A stretch of 64,000 bases of DNA from Pleionea sediminis (GCF_007570825.1 NZ_SUNB01000001.1:620001-684000), one strand, 5' to 3'. Counted from the stretch's first letter, positions 24,692 through 34,544 are shown. The notes: generated by a model from the letters alone, not told the origin. Made by a program: numbers and translations.

Positions 24692-25909
24692 CTAAAGTTT
24701 CTTTTCGTCTAAATCGACAATTTCAAGACCAAACTCATCGTCCGAAAGGTCTTCTGCATTTTCAAATTTCTTAACAGATTCATCTGCTTTTTTCGTTACT
24801 TCGTTCATTTCAATAATCGTGCTGGCCATTTTAGGCAAAGCATCCTGACGAAATTTAGAAATATCTTCTAAGGCAGCGTTAATGTCTTGGAAAGCCGCTT
24901 TTAGTTTTTGCATATCCAATTGAGCCGATGCCGCTTTCTTATGTATTTCAGCGCCTTGCTGTTTCAACTTAGCCGCCGTCGAAGAAATTAGATTATTCGT
25001 CGTATCGTTAATTGCTTCGATTTTTTCCAAAGTAATTTTTTGATTAGCCAATGCTAATGCCAAAGTTACAGCTGTTTGCAATGCATTTACGGTAACTGAA
25101 AGCGCACGGTTAACACCTCGAATAAGCTCTTTGTTATTCCGAATAACCACTTCAATGGTGAGTACCGCTTGTTGAGCTACCGCACGTTGCTGTTGTAAGT
25201 CCTGAATGCGTTGACGAAGTGGAAACAACACCTCTTCTTTTAAAAAGATCGTTTTCGGATCGTCAGCCGTCAATTCCAAATCAATTTTTTCACTGAGCTT
25301 TTTATCAAGCTCCATGGCAAAAGCAATTTGCGTCTTTAAGAGCTCATTCAAGTTTTTGAAGTGTAACTGATCGTCCGCCAAAGTAATGTTATCGTGCTTA
25401 AGTTGCTCGCGCCCTTTTTCTAAACTCTTGACGATATCGGCGATAACCGTTTCTGCACTTTGATATTGAGCAAAGTACTTTGAAATCGGTGTACCGATAA
25501 ATGGCAAAGCACTCAACAATCGACGAATAAAAGTGACCGAAAAATCAAACTTATTCGGGTCAAGCTCTTCAACTTTATCTCGCAGTGCCAATAATGACGT
25601 AGCAACCGGACCACCATCTTCACTATTTCTAGATAATGTTGCGATTGACTGATTCAACATATTAGAGCGTCGCGATGCCATTTTCTGTAGATGTGCACCC
25701 ATTTGTTCAATCGCCTTAACCCCTTCCATTTTTGATGTATGATTGGTTGCATCGATACTCAAAAACTTATTCAAGGTTGCATCGACTTTTTCCTGCAACT
25801 CCCCTTCCAACGCAGGTTCAGAATCGGCAACGGTTAGCTCCTTCTTTACTTCATCAACATCCAAAGAAAATCCCTTCTTGGGTGCTTCTTCTGTTGTAAT
25901 TTGACTCAT
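24692..25909 (-). CDS. TelA-family protein (toxic anion resistance)
   Basis: 405 residues, cytoplasmic, almost entirely helical. The TelA core is recognisable from LRDKVEELDPNKFDF through LPFIGTPISKYFAQYQSAE to the C-terminal ALANQKITLEKIEAINDTTN. Coiled-coil segments sit on either side. TelA proteins were named for tellurite resistance and recur with ter-type stress systems and membrane-stress genes; the molecular activity is not established. Here it lies in an operon with a vWA protein, a membrane coiled-coil protein and an ABC importer, 12 nt after the membrane protein gene. Confidence 0.88.
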   Translation of the reverse strand: MSQITTEEAPKKGFSLDVDEVKKELTVADSEPALEGELQEKVDATLNKFLSIDATNHTSKMEGVKAIEQMGAHLQKMASRRSNMLNQSIATLSRNSEDGGPVATSLLALRDKVEELDPNKFDFSVTFIRRLLSALPFIGTPISKYFAQYQSAETVIADIVKSLEKGREQLKHDNITLADDQLHFKNLNELLKTQIAFAMELDKKLSEKIDLELTADDPKTIFLKEEVLFPLRQRIQDLQQQRAVAQQAVLTIEVVIRNNKELIRGVNRALSVTVNALQTAVTLALALANQKITLEKIEAINDTTNNLISSTAAKLKQQGAEIHKKAASAQLDMQKLKAAFQDINAALEDISKFRQDALPKMASTIIEMNEVTKKADESVKKFENAEDLSDDEFGLEIVDLDEKKL

Positions 25910-25921
25910 GGTGCTCTCCTA

Positions 25922-26707
25922 CTAGTGTTTAATTTGATACAAATCAACTTTATCGGCCATACGAGCCAGTTCGTCCATTGCCTGGTCCAAATCTGTGTCC
26001 GCATTTCCTTTTTGTGTCCGTGTCAATGCTAACTTAACCGATACTTTATCAATTTCGGTTAAGGCTTTTTCATTATCCGTACTTAACTTTTCAATTCTCG
26101 CCTTTTGCTCTTCCAGTAAATCTAAGCGTGCTTTTAATGCTTCAACTTTGCCCATATTTCCTTCGGACTGATTCAACTCGATGTCCTTTCTAATTCGGGC
26201 TTCGTCAATGGTGCTGACTGCTTTGAGCGCAATATAAATATCTTCAATATTGTCGAGTGCCGACAAATAAACTTGCTCGGCAATGCCTTGATACCTCAAG
26301 TAGGTCATTTCACCTTTGTCAAACCGCTGTTTTAAAACATCGTTAAAACTAGAAAACTTGGTTTGTAGCAGGTTCAGCTGTTCCGAAATACGGTCGCCAT
26401 TGAGATCTTTTAATCCGACTTTTAATTGGTTCAGCTTTTCTCTCGAAGCTTCGTGTATTTTCTCTCGAATTTGCTCAAGATACTTTTTCTCCAGATCGCT
26501 TCGCCCAATAAAATATTTGTACGCCCAACCCAAGCCATAAGCTAATATTCCAACCCCCAAGATAGAGCCGGTAATCATCGACAAACCAAAGAACGCCGCC
26601 GACATAACCCCGATACCAACCACGGTGCCCGGAAATACGGTTTCCGGGGCTTTAGCGGTCTCTTCGATGACTTTTTTCTTAATCGCTTTTTTAGAAAATT
26701 CCTGCAC
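25922..26707 (-). CDS. Membrane-anchored coiled-coil protein, probable TelA partner
   Basis: 261 residues. Two hydrophobic glycine-rich helices near 26-63 (VVGIGVMSAAFFGLSM; ILGVGILAYGLGWAY) are followed by a long cytoplasmic helical region (about 70-260) with heptad character (KVEALKARLDLLEEQKARIE). Position and layout match the XpaC-type proteins that accompany TelA in other bacteria, but I cannot confirm the family by sequence. It lies 2 nt after the upstream OmpA fusion gene and 12 nt before telA, implying tight co-translation. Confidence 0.65.
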   Translation of the reverse strand: MQEFSKKAIKKKVIEETAKAPETVFPGTVVGIGVMSAAFFGLSMITGSILGVGILAYGLGWAYKYFIGRSDLEKKYLEQIREKIHEASREKLNQLKVGLKDLNGDRISEQLNLLQTKFSSFNDVLKQRFDKGEMTYLRYQGIAEQVYLSALDNIEDIYIALKAVSTIDEARIRKDIELNQSEGNMGKVEALKARLDLLEEQKARIEKLSTDNEKALTEIDKVSVKLALTRTQKGNADTDLDQAMDELARMADKVDLYQIKH

Positions 26708-26709
26708 GA

Positions 26710-28257
26710 TTAAATTTCCTCTGCGACCAAGACCAGCTCAACGCGGGGCAATCGATATTGATAAGCTCGAAACGATTCTCCGGCTTGTTTTTTAAGCGGA
26801 AGTGTACCGCCATAGCCAATCGCCAAAACTCGGTTCTCATCGATACCATGCGTGATGGTTAAATACCTCAATACAGACTCAGCGCGATCTTGAGACAACA
26901 ACATATTTTGTTTTTCATCACCTCGAGTTGAAGTATGCCCTTTAATTTTTAAACGGTAAGCTGGGTAATGCTCTAATGACTCAACCGCCAAGTCGATTTC
27001 TTTTTTACCTTCGAGCGTAAGTTCATCGGAACCGCTGGAAAAAACAATGGGCCGAACTTTTAACGTTCCAATTTCTCTTAGCTTCTCCCATTGACTGTTA
27101 GACAAACTGTCGAAACTGATATCAACGGCTTTTTGCTTACTGCCAAAGCCATTCGAATTCATCATTGAGTCATACAGTTTCGAAACAAAACTGGAATTGG
27201 TAATGGTATAAGGATCGCGATTTGGCAACGGACTGGACGAAACGCTACCAAAATCTCTTAAGATCGACACTGTCGACTCAATCGAATCGATAACACCCTC
27301 GTTACGCAAGCCATCAACTGCTTCTAAACCGAACCATTCTAGATAATTATCTTGCAGCGACATCCATTCGATTCCCGCTAACATTTGGATAACGGTGTCT
27401 TTGTCCAATCCCGTATCCGACTCAACGTCGTCGATAAAGGCACTTTGGTCGCGCTGATAAAATTGCAGCGTTTTGTAATATTCTTTCAATAACGTAGCGA
27501 TGGCTTCTTCGTTGTTCTTAATGAACTTTCGCTCGGCAACAAGAATATCAACAATTAAACGTTTGGTCGTTTCGGTTCCTAAAATTTTCTTAATTCCAGA
27601 GACCTTACTAATACGACTCACATCAGGTTCCCATAAAACCGCAACATCAACTTCACGCTTTTTGAGTTTTTCACGCGCGTCTTCAGAACCATTCGCCTCG
27701 ACAGCCCAGTCGTCACTGTTTTTTAATCGGCCAATATCAAAATGCACACTAATGGCTTTAAGAAGTTGGTGGCTTGGCGAATCTGGTGTAAAAGCAATTT
27801 TTAAATTTTCTTTGTCTTTAAGCTGATCAATGGAGTTAACCGAGTCTTCCCAGGCCATAATTGCATCAACACCTTTCGACTCATCAATCACCGCAATAAT
27901 AGCGCCAGGATAATTTTCATCTTGACCATTCAAAACGTAAGAGTCGATAGTGCCGACGGCCAAATCAATTTTTCGGTCGGCCAAAGACTCGTATCGTGAT
28001 TTATAGTCGGCACCATCATCGATACATTCCAATCGATACCCTTTTTGCCGCATTCTACGCGACAACTCTTTCGAGCAGAGCGGATAATATCCAATGAAAT
28101 TATCCACCCCAATTTTAATGGAGCCTTTAGAAGCAATAGCGTCAGAAGTTTGTCGAGTTTCACGCTCTTCTAACGCCGGTACTAAATACTTAAAACCCAG
28201 CATACCAAGAAAAGCGAGGACTAAAATAATAAGCGCTATTTTTACCGTACGTGGCAT
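26710..28257 (-). CDS. Membrane-anchored solute-binding protein fused to an OmpA domain
   Basis: 515 residues. A single N-terminal membrane helix (IALIILVLAFLGMLGFKYL) without an obvious cleavage site tethers it to the inner membrane. The periplasmic binding-protein fold spans about 43-330 (SIKIGVDNFIGYYPLC; LAVGTIDSYVLNG). The OmpA C-terminal peptidoglycan-binding domain covers about 395-512 (FSSGSDELTLEGKKEI; IKGHTSTRGDEKQN; LSQDRAESVLRYL). It would bridge the membrane-bound ABC transporter to the cell wall. A second, different binding-protein/OmpA fusion is two genes upstream. Confidence 0.86.
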   Translation of the reverse strand: MPRTVKIALIILVLAFLGMLGFKYLVPALEERETRQTSDAIASKGSIKIGVDNFIGYYPLCSKELSRRMRQKGYRLECIDDGADYKSRYESLADRKIDLAVGTIDSYVLNGQDENYPGAIIAVIDESKGVDAIMAWEDSVNSIDQLKDKENLKIAFTPDSPSHQLLKAISVHFDIGRLKNSDDWAVEANGSEDAREKLKKREVDVAVLWEPDVSRISKVSGIKKILGTETTKRLIVDILVAERKFIKNNEEAIATLLKEYYKTLQFYQRDQSAFIDDVESDTGLDKDTVIQMLAGIEWMSLQDNYLEWFGLEAVDGLRNEGVIDSIESTVSILRDFGSVSSSPLPNRDPYTITNSSFVSKLYDSMMNSNGFGSKQKAVDISFDSLSNSQWEKLREIGTLKVRPIVFSSGSDELTLEGKKEIDLAVESLEHYPAYRLKIKGHTSTRGDEKQNMLLSQDRAESVLRYLTITHGIDENRVLAIGYGGTLPLKKQAGESFRAYQYRLPRVELVLVAEEI

Positions 28258-28267
28258 TAACTATCTC

Positions 28268-29053
28268 CTAACCATCAAACTCGCTAATATCAAACGACTC
28301 GGCTTCAGCTAACACTGTCTGCAAACTTTTCACCAGAGTTTCTGCAGAATTAGCCGAACGGTAATTGACAATGCCTCTCTGATTTAAACTGTGCGTCTGG
28401 TCAATACAAAAACCAACCGTATGAATTTGCACTGGTGATTGTTTCACTATTTTCGAAACGATTTCATCGGGTCGCTCACCACTTGATGCTTCACCATCGG
28501 TGACAATCACCAAATGATATTCGCCATACCCCATTTGCTGTTTTGCCCGACTGGTCAGTGCGGCATAAGCTTCGGTTATCGACGTGCGCAGTGGTGTTCC
28601 CCCAGAAGCTTCTACGGATTGAACAGCCTGCTTTAAACTTGGACGATTCTGTACCGAAAGCGCCACTCGCTCTTTGTTGCCTTTACGATCAAATGCCAAA
28701 AGCCCCACATTGTCGCTGGGTTGAATTTCATCAATAAAAGCGCTGATGGCTTTTTTTGCAATATCAATTTTTGCGCCAGCACCTTCACAGGCGTAGTCGC
28801 CCATAGAACCGGAACCATCAAACACGATGTAATAATTTTTTGCCAATAAATTATCGGCTAAGTTCGTTTGCTCTCCGAGTTTTGGCCAACTGTTTAAAGC
28901 ACCTTTATTTCCGTAGGTATCAGCTACATTGACTTTATTAGAACTGACAGAATCTGAGCGTTTTGTCGTTGATGAATTATTGCTGTTAAATAAAACATAA
29001 CCACCAATAATAACTCCGGCAAAAACCACCGCTCCTTTTAATGCATTACTCAT
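28268..29053 (-). CDS. Membrane-anchored von Willebrand factor A domain protein
   Basis: 261 residues. N-terminal membrane anchor (VVFAGVIIGGYVLF), then a vWA domain with an intact metal site: DGSGSM (DxSxS), the Thr in SGGTPLRTS and Asp in VTDGEASSG. A strong ribosome site (AAGGAGGG) precedes ATG 29053. The vWA face would be periplasmic, where it could bind or sense partners; vWA proteins are regular companions of TelA in ter-type stress systems. Fourth gene of the operon, sitting between the two OmpA-fused binding proteins with 10-12 nt spacing. Confidence 0.88.
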   Translation of the reverse strand: MSNALKGAVVFAGVIIGGYVLFNSNNSSTTKRSDSVSSNKVNVADTYGNKGALNSWPKLGEQTNLADNLLAKNYYIVFDGSGSMGDYACEGAGAKIDIAKKAISAFIDEIQPSDNVGLLAFDRKGNKERVALSVQNRPSLKQAVQSVEASGGTPLRTSITEAYAALTSRAKQQMGYGEYHLVIVTDGEASSGERPDEIVSKIVKQSPVQIHTVGFCIDQTHSLNQRGIVNYRSANSAETLVKSLQTVLAEAESFDISEFDG

Positions 29054-29065
29054 CTGAATCCCTCC

Positions 29066-30769
29066 TTATAGTGGCGCAAATACATCAGCTTCGGCTTCAA
29101 CTTGAATGATTCGAAAAACCACTCGCATATTCGAACGCCATTCTGATTCATTTTTAGGAGCGCAAGGATCAGTTCCACAGACACCCGTGTTTGGCATCGC
29201 AATGCCATGTCCAATTGTTGCAAACTGCGAAGGGTCCAAACTCAGACCATCTTTTTTCGCAAATTCAATGATACTGTCTCGAACCGCTTGAGCTCTGCTC
29301 AAACTTAAATTACGCGCACTTTGTTTCGTTTGTCCTAGTACAACTTGTGGGACGTTCGCTTTTTTCTTTCTTAAATAACCCATTGGATCAGAATGACCTT
29401 CAACGGTAATTACCGCACCACCATAAGTACTCGCTAAATCAATCACGCGTTTGAAAGAATCTTCATACAAAGATGCCGAAAAATTACTTTGATTGGGTTG
29501 AAAGAACACTTCAAATGAGAATAATTCACCATCTTCCAAAGAACCTTGTTGTTGCTTTCTGGTGACAACTTCCGCAACTTTATCGGAATCAAATTTAGGC
29601 GACTCAGCCTTTCCTATATTGGAAAGTCCCGCTTTTAAGAAACCAAAATCCCAATCAATGCCTTTGACCGAAGCTCCCTTTGACGCTAAGCCTAACTGAC
29701 TTAAGCCAGTTTTCGCTTCAGTATTTAAGCGATTTAAATTTCGCGGATACTGAGCATTGTTTAAAAATTTCACATTGCCATCAAAACCGACAAACTCGGC
29801 ATCGATATACATGCCTTCTGCATCAGCCACCGCAGCTTCAGAATCCAGTAACGCCAATGCAGCACCTTTAATCATCTTGCGGTAATCCTGACTTTTCTTG
29901 GTTTTATTCGCGACTAATTTTTCTAGCGCTTCTTGACCCAACATTAATCCACGAACAAACTTCTCAACATCAGCACGGTTTGTTTTTAAATAGTCAGAAC
30001 GAACAGCATAAATGTCAGCAATAACTCGGTTAGCCGTTTTTGTCGACATCAATATTTTTGCGCCTTTCACCGAAGCTTCTGAGCCTGTTCCAATATTACC
30101 ACCCGAAGTTAACGCTAATGCATCTGGAATAATGACAAAAGCCGCATCAACATTACTTTCATAAAAAGCTTCCATGGGCGTTTGGTCGGTTCCCGTTAAG
30201 TCGCGAGTCCATTTAATATTCACGTCTTTCAAACTTAAGCCCGAATCTTTAAGAATACGGATAAGGTAATCGGTATGGGGACCATAAGCTTGAATAGCAA
30301 TGGTCTTGCCTTTCAAATCACTGGCAGACTTGATGTTATCCTTTACAACAAAAGCATCACCTCCGTTTGACCAGGTCATTTGATAAATAACAACCGGCTT
30401 TGTTTTCTCGTTACTATTTAAAACATCGGCGGCTTGAGTGATCATACCAACGGTCCCACGCAGGTAGGGCGTTTTTCCCGCCATGTAATCTTCAACCTGT
30501 TTTGAGAAAACGTCCTGGCGAATTAACCGAATATTTAATCCCAATTGATTAAAGATACTGCCCTTCTTTGTCATGACAGCATCGCCGTTTGCATGAATAG
30601 TGGCTATATCTCCGCCCCAGGAAATAATGGGAACTTCAGTTACCTGACCGGTATACACTTGCCCCACCTTTCCGGAAACAACGTCCTTCATTGGCTTATT
30701 ATCAACATAGTTTTGTGCAAACCCGGATATACTCAGTGCACTAACAATGCAAATTAAAAAGTTTTTCAT
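29066..30769 (-). CDS. Solute-binding protein fused to an OmpA domain
   Basis: 567 residues. Signal peptide (MKNFLICIVSALSISGFAQ). The NMT1-type periplasmic binding fold spans about 45-330 (SDLKGKTIAIQAYGPHTDY; FYESNVDAAFVIIPDAL). The OmpA-like domain is at about 405-560 (SFEVFFQPNQSNFSASL; ITVEGHSDPMGYLRKKK; LSLSRAQAVRDSI). Exported and probably peptidoglycan-anchored, so the ligand would be captured at a fixed place in the periplasm. Third gene of the operon, 20 nt after the ATPase gene. Fusion of a binding protein to OmpA is unusual among ABC importers. Confidence 0.88.
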   Translation of the reverse strand: MKNFLICIVSALSISGFAQNYVDNKPMKDVVSGKVGQVYTGQVTEVPIISWGGDIATIHANGDAVMTKKGSIFNQLGLNIRLIRQDVFSKQVEDYMAGKTPYLRGTVGMITQAADVLNSNEKTKPVVIYQMTWSNGGDAFVVKDNIKSASDLKGKTIAIQAYGPHTDYLIRILKDSGLSLKDVNIKWTRDLTGTDQTPMEAFYESNVDAAFVIIPDALALTSGGNIGTGSEASVKGAKILMSTKTANRVIADIYAVRSDYLKTNRADVEKFVRGLMLGQEALEKLVANKTKKSQDYRKMIKGAALALLDSEAAVADAEGMYIDAEFVGFDGNVKFLNNAQYPRNLNRLNTEAKTGLSQLGLASKGASVKGIDWDFGFLKAGLSNIGKAESPKFDSDKVAEVVTRKQQQGSLEDGELFSFEVFFQPNQSNFSASLYEDSFKRVIDLASTYGGAVITVEGHSDPMGYLRKKKANVPQVVLGQTKQSARNLSLSRAQAVRDSIIEFAKKDGLSLDPSQFATIGHGIAMPNTGVCGTDPCAPKNESEWRSNMRVVFRIIQVEAEADVFAPL

Positions 30770-30789
30770 ACCTTAATCCTTCTATCCAC

Positions 30790-31677
30790 TCACTTACTAT
30801 TTCGGTGCTCAATTTCCGTCAATGTTTGATAACTATCAGGATGAGTCAAATTAAAATCTTTTACATGTTGTAAAATTCTTGGTTCAAATCCGATTTCTTT
30901 AATGCTCTTAATCAGTTTTTTAAATTCATCGGTGTCTTTAATTTCAGTACTCGCACCTTTAAATTTCAGCTCTTTATCAAAGACAATTTTTCCACCGCGG
31001 CCATCAAAACCATCGCCACGATCGTCGGTATAATATTGTGACAAAACCAGTAAACGCGTACCCAAGAATACCGCTTCTTCCAAATCGTGGGTGACAAAGA
31101 ATATGGTTAAATTATTTTCTTCCCACAACTCAGTTAAAAATACCTGCAACTCTTCTCGAGTATTGGGATCAAGCGCACCAAAGGGTTCATCCATTAGCAA
31201 CACTGGCGGCTTAGTGATTAACGCCTGCGCAATAGCCGCACGTTGTTGCATACCGCCACTCAACTCATGGGGCTTTTTATCTCGAGCATGTTCCAGTCGA
31301 ACTCGTTTTAAGTACTCCATCGCTTCGTCTTTTTCGTCACTCGATGCGCTTCGCAACGAGGCCCACGGACTTTGGCACATGCGCTTTGCTAAAAGCACGT
31401 TGTCAAACACCGACAAATTTGGGAACAAAGAGTATTTCTGAAAAACTATACCGCGTTGTTTATTGGGTCGCGGAGCATTTTTACCCTCAATAATAACCTC
31501 GCCACGCGTTGCTCGCTCCATTCCCAAAATCAACCGCAATAACGTTGATTTACCACAACCACTCGGCCCAACTAATGTGCATAGCTCGCCTTTTGATACA
31601 TTCAAATCGATATTGTCCAGCACCACTTTGTCACCGTAGACCTTATCGACGTCTTTTATTTCGATGAGCTTTTCCAT
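30790..31677 (-). CDS. ABC transporter ATP-binding protein, NitT/TauT type
   Basis: 295 residues. Walker A GPSGCGKSTLL, Q-loop FQKYSLFPN, signature LSGGMQQRAAIAQAL, Walker B VLLMDEPFGALD, switch His in FVTHDLEEA. Closest in layout to SsuB/TauB/NrtD subunits, with an extra about 60 residues after the core. Its start overlaps the permease stop (TAATG), so the two are translationally coupled. It energises import through the adjacent permease. Confidence 0.94.
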   Translation of the reverse strand: MEKLIEIKDVDKVYGDKVVLDNIDLNVSKGELCTLVGPSGCGKSTLLRLILGMERATRGEVIIEGKNAPRPNKQRGIVFQKYSLFPNLSVFDNVLLAKRMCQSPWASLRSASSDEKDEAMEYLKRVRLEHARDKKPHELSGGMQQRAAIAQALITKPPVLLMDEPFGALDPNTREELQVFLTELWEENNLTIFFVTHDLEEAVFLGTRLLVLSQYYTDDRGDGFDGRGGKIVFDKELKFKGASTEIKDTDEFKKLIKSIKEIGFEPRILQHVKDFNLTHPDSYQTLTEIEHRNSK

Positions 31678-32501
31678 TATTTTGCCGCCTCCCGATACCA
31701 GCCGAATAAGCTGCTATTCAGTTTTTTCAATATCCAGTCAAATAAGAATCCAAGCAATGTTATCCATAGTACGTAGGGGATAATGACATCCATTGCCATA
31801 TAGCGCCGAACTAAAAAGATGCGATAACCCAATCCTTCCGTTGCTGCGATCGCTTCAGAAGCAATCAAAAACAACCAGGCCCCACCCAACACCAAACGCA
31901 ACGAGTCTAATGCCCGGGGCAAAGTTTGGGGTAATATAATTCGGTAAAGCAAAGCAGCCGGTGTCGCCCCTATCGTAAGGGCCTTAACCTTCTGCTCAGA
32001 CGGTATCTTGTCGACTGCCAGATAAACATCTCGCGTAAGGATCGGCGCCGTTCCAATAAAAATAAGGGCTATTTTGGCCGTTTCGCCCACTCCCAGACTA
32101 ATAAATAATATCGGTAATATCGCTAATGGCGGAATCATTGATACGAAGGTTACAAAAGGCCCTATTCCGGCATTAAAACCTGGATAAAGCCCCTGATTTA
32201 ATCCGACCATCAAAGCGAAGATAAACGCTAAGCCAACCCCAACACCGAGTCGAAACAGGCTTGCTCCAGTATCTTTCCAAAATAAATAATCTCCGGTGCG
32301 CCTGTCTTCGGTAAATGCCATGCGCTCTACCGCATCGTACATTTGGCCAAAAGACGGTAACAGCTTATCCTGTGGGTTATCGGCCAATCTTGCATCTGAC
32401 GCATAGATATAAACAACGATCAGTATCACAAAAGGAATTATTCCGACCAGTTTTGACTTCCAACCCGATACATCCGCATGCATTCCCCAAAATCGGCTCA
32501 T
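31677..32501 (-). CDS. ABC transporter permease, NitT/TauT type
   Basis: 274 residues, about six membrane helices, with the binding-protein-dependent transport signature near 160-200 (EQKVKALTIGATPAALLYRI). This coupling helix contacts the ATPase. First gene of the eight-gene leftward operon, so the promoter should lie in 32502-32915. The N-terminal tail before the first helix is short, as in SsuC/TauC. Confidence 0.93.
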   Translation of the reverse strand: MSRFWGMHADVSGWKSKLVGIIPFVILIVVYIYASDARLADNPQDKLLPSFGQMYDAVERMAFTEDRRTGDYLFWKDTGASLFRLGVGVGLAFIFALMVGLNQGLYPGFNAGIGPFVTFVSMIPPLAILPILFISLGVGETAKIALIFIGTAPILTRDVYLAVDKIPSEQKVKALTIGATPAALLYRIILPQTLPRALDSLRLVLGGAWLFLIASEAIAATEGLGYRIFLVRRYMAMDVIIPYVLWITLLGFLFDWILKKLNSSLFGWYREAAK

Positions 32502-32915
32502 CAGTGTCCTCTTCCTGCATTATTATTAATTTTTAACGCGCGTTATAAAATCAGATAAGAATATAGCCTAGATAGCGCTATTACAATAATTCCGCCTTTC
32601 CTTTCTATTAGGCGAAAGAACCAAAATTTAAAGAGTGTTCCGTTCAATCACCGCTGCCTGTGAGATTTGCAGCGCATTCCACAATATCCAATATAAACGT
32701 AGCTCGAATGTTACTCGAGAGTGGTTTACAGAGTTAGTACTCATTTTGATAAAAATCTTACAAAATATCGCTCAGCTCCCATTAAAACAGCATTGATGAG
32801 AATGCATTAAAGGCCAGGAGCCCCCATGAATTGGGCAATATATAGCCAAGCAGAACAAGATGCTCACAAAACATCCAAGTAGAAGTCATCTTATCAATTT
32901 GTTCATGTTGTCCAT
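32502..32915. other. Intergenic region carrying the ABC/TelA operon promoter
   Basis: About 415 bp between the permease start and the stop of the 542-residue gene. An 18-codon rightward frame at 32826 follows an AGGAG but has no support. No clear operator or riboswitch-like fold seen. Confidence 0.45.
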
Positions 32916-34544
32916 TTAAAGAATTGGCTCAAAGGATTCAGAGAACTCAGCCAGGCGGAAAAAGCCATGGTTTTCAAATTCCTGAAAATAAGTTGTCAGG
33001 GAGAGAATGTATTGGTGTAACGCGAACGGCTCAAGTTGATCGCCATAATGTTTTAGATAAGGATAAATTGATAATACTGAATTTAATGTAGCTACCTGAG
33101 CCTTAGACAGCCCCATCTCAGCTTCCTGTATAAAGTTAATATGAATCAATTCCAACGCTTCAACAACCCGACTTAAAATTGGTTCCACTTCATTCGGCTT
33201 TACCAGAGATGTCAACAACTGCCGCATTTTATCGAGCTGTTGCGATGACAACTCAGCTGAAATGGCCAACTGTATGGGGTGAAAATGTTTTTTAATATCA
33301 GATAAGGTCAAATCGAGAAATAAGACTAACTCACGCAACGCTGAAGATGTCGGTACAGCCTTACCTTGCTTCATTAAATCTTTTTGCAAATGAAATTCGA
33401 TAACATCGGCCGTTAACTCAGCCAACACCGCGTTATTGGCAACCGCTAGTTTTCGAGAATAATAAGCAAAGAAAAATTCTGTTAGAACCGACACAATCTC
33501 GTTCGAACTTTGTTCCTGACCTAGTGAAACCTTACTCAGATCTGCAGGCTTTTTTAAATCGGCCAAGTATCGATACAAATGCTCGAACTCGCACAAGTTT
33601 TCTTGCCAGGCATGACCATAGGCGTCGTGCACTAAAAAGGCATCAGCTGTTTTTCGCGGCAGTAAGAAAACCATCGTAATTAACGTATCTCTTATCGCCA
33701 CTTCCGTCAGTTGAAAATTGTATTCAGCAGCAAGAAACCCTTGAATGTCTGTAATCAATTGGTCATTAACCTTGATCGAAGACCACTCACCCACGGCAGG
33801 AAAATTGGCCCGCTGACTGTTTGACTCCAGGTTAAGAGTATTCAACAACTCACCTATCGCTAAATGGTCATCTAATGAAAAGTGACGACTTGAGTCGAGG
33901 CCATGTTCCGAAAAGTCAAAAATAAAAAACAAAGTTGCATTAGTGAGCGTTATATCAATGGTGTCGTGACTCAGAGCTTTAATCCCTGTGACGCTTTCAA
34001 ATAAAATGTTGTGGCTCAATCCAGTCGCAAGCCGCTTTTGAAAGAAATCGACAATGCCTCTTTTTACATGAAGATTCGAAATAATATAGTCTGTTTCTGA
34101 CTTAATTCGACTTACATCGCTGCTTGTGAGACTGAACTTATCTTTTATCCGATTCAAAAACTCAGTGCGTTCTGAAAGGCTGTATGCCAATGGTTGAGGG
34201 AATTGAGACAACAGCTCACTTTGTAACGAATCGTACTTTACTCGGCCAATACTCTCCGACAAAAATGAAGACAGGTACATCCCTTTCGCCAAAACAAAGT
34301 TTGGCGATAAATCTGATGACTGAAAAGCAGGTTTTAACGATTTGCTCGCAGGCTGGTAGCCTGAATAACAGGCTAAAATATCTTGCTCAAAAGCTAAGGT
34401 TTCGCTTGTCGAAAATGCCTCACCTTTTTCAACAAGGTCACACAAACGCTGAATAACCGCCATTTCTGAGCTCGATACAGCGGCGTATAACTCGGGAATT
34501 ATCGTCTCAAAAATTGTTCGTTCCGATACCATGCTATTCTTCAA
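32916..34544 (-). CDS. Unknown 542-aa cytoplasmic protein
   Basis: Not recognised. No signal peptide, membrane helix or catalytic motif; mostly helical with a central mixed region (about 160-300). One phrase, AFLVHDAYGHAWQENLCEF (about 302-320), is His/Asp-rich and could bind metal. Start is either TTG 34544 (AGGAAA just upstream) or ATG 34532. It precedes the ABC/TelA operon on the same strand with a 415-bp gap, so it is probably a separate unit. Confidence 0.65.
   Translation of the reverse strand: MKNSMVSERTIFETIIPELYAAVSSSEMAVIQRLCDLVEKGEAFSTSETLAFEQDILACYSGYQPASKSLKPAFQSSDLSPNFVLAKGMYLSSFLSESIGRVKYDSLQSELLSQFPQPLAYSLSERTEFLNRIKDKFSLTSSDVSRIKSETDYIISNLHVKRGIVDFFQKRLATGLSHNILFESVTGIKALSHDTIDITLTNATLFFIFDFSEHGLDSSRHFSLDDHLAIGELLNTLNLESNSQRANFPAVGEWSSIKVNDQLITDIQGFLAAEYNFQLTEVAIRDTLITMVFLLPRKTADAFLVHDAYGHAWQENLCEFEHLYRYLADLKKPADLSKVSLGQEQSSNEIVSVLTEFFFAYYSRKLAVANNAVLAELTADVIEFHLQKDLMKQGKAVPTSSALRELVLFLDLTLSDIKKHFHPIQLAISAELSSQQLDKMRQLLTSLVKPNEVEPILSRVVEALELIHINFIQEAEMGLSKAQVATLNSVLSIYPYLKHYGDQLEPFALHQYILSLTTYFQEFENHGFFRLAEFSESFEPIL

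Noticed and set aside
32826-32882. 18-codon frame with AGGAG upstream
   Set aside because: Too short, no family, no promoter; likely chance.
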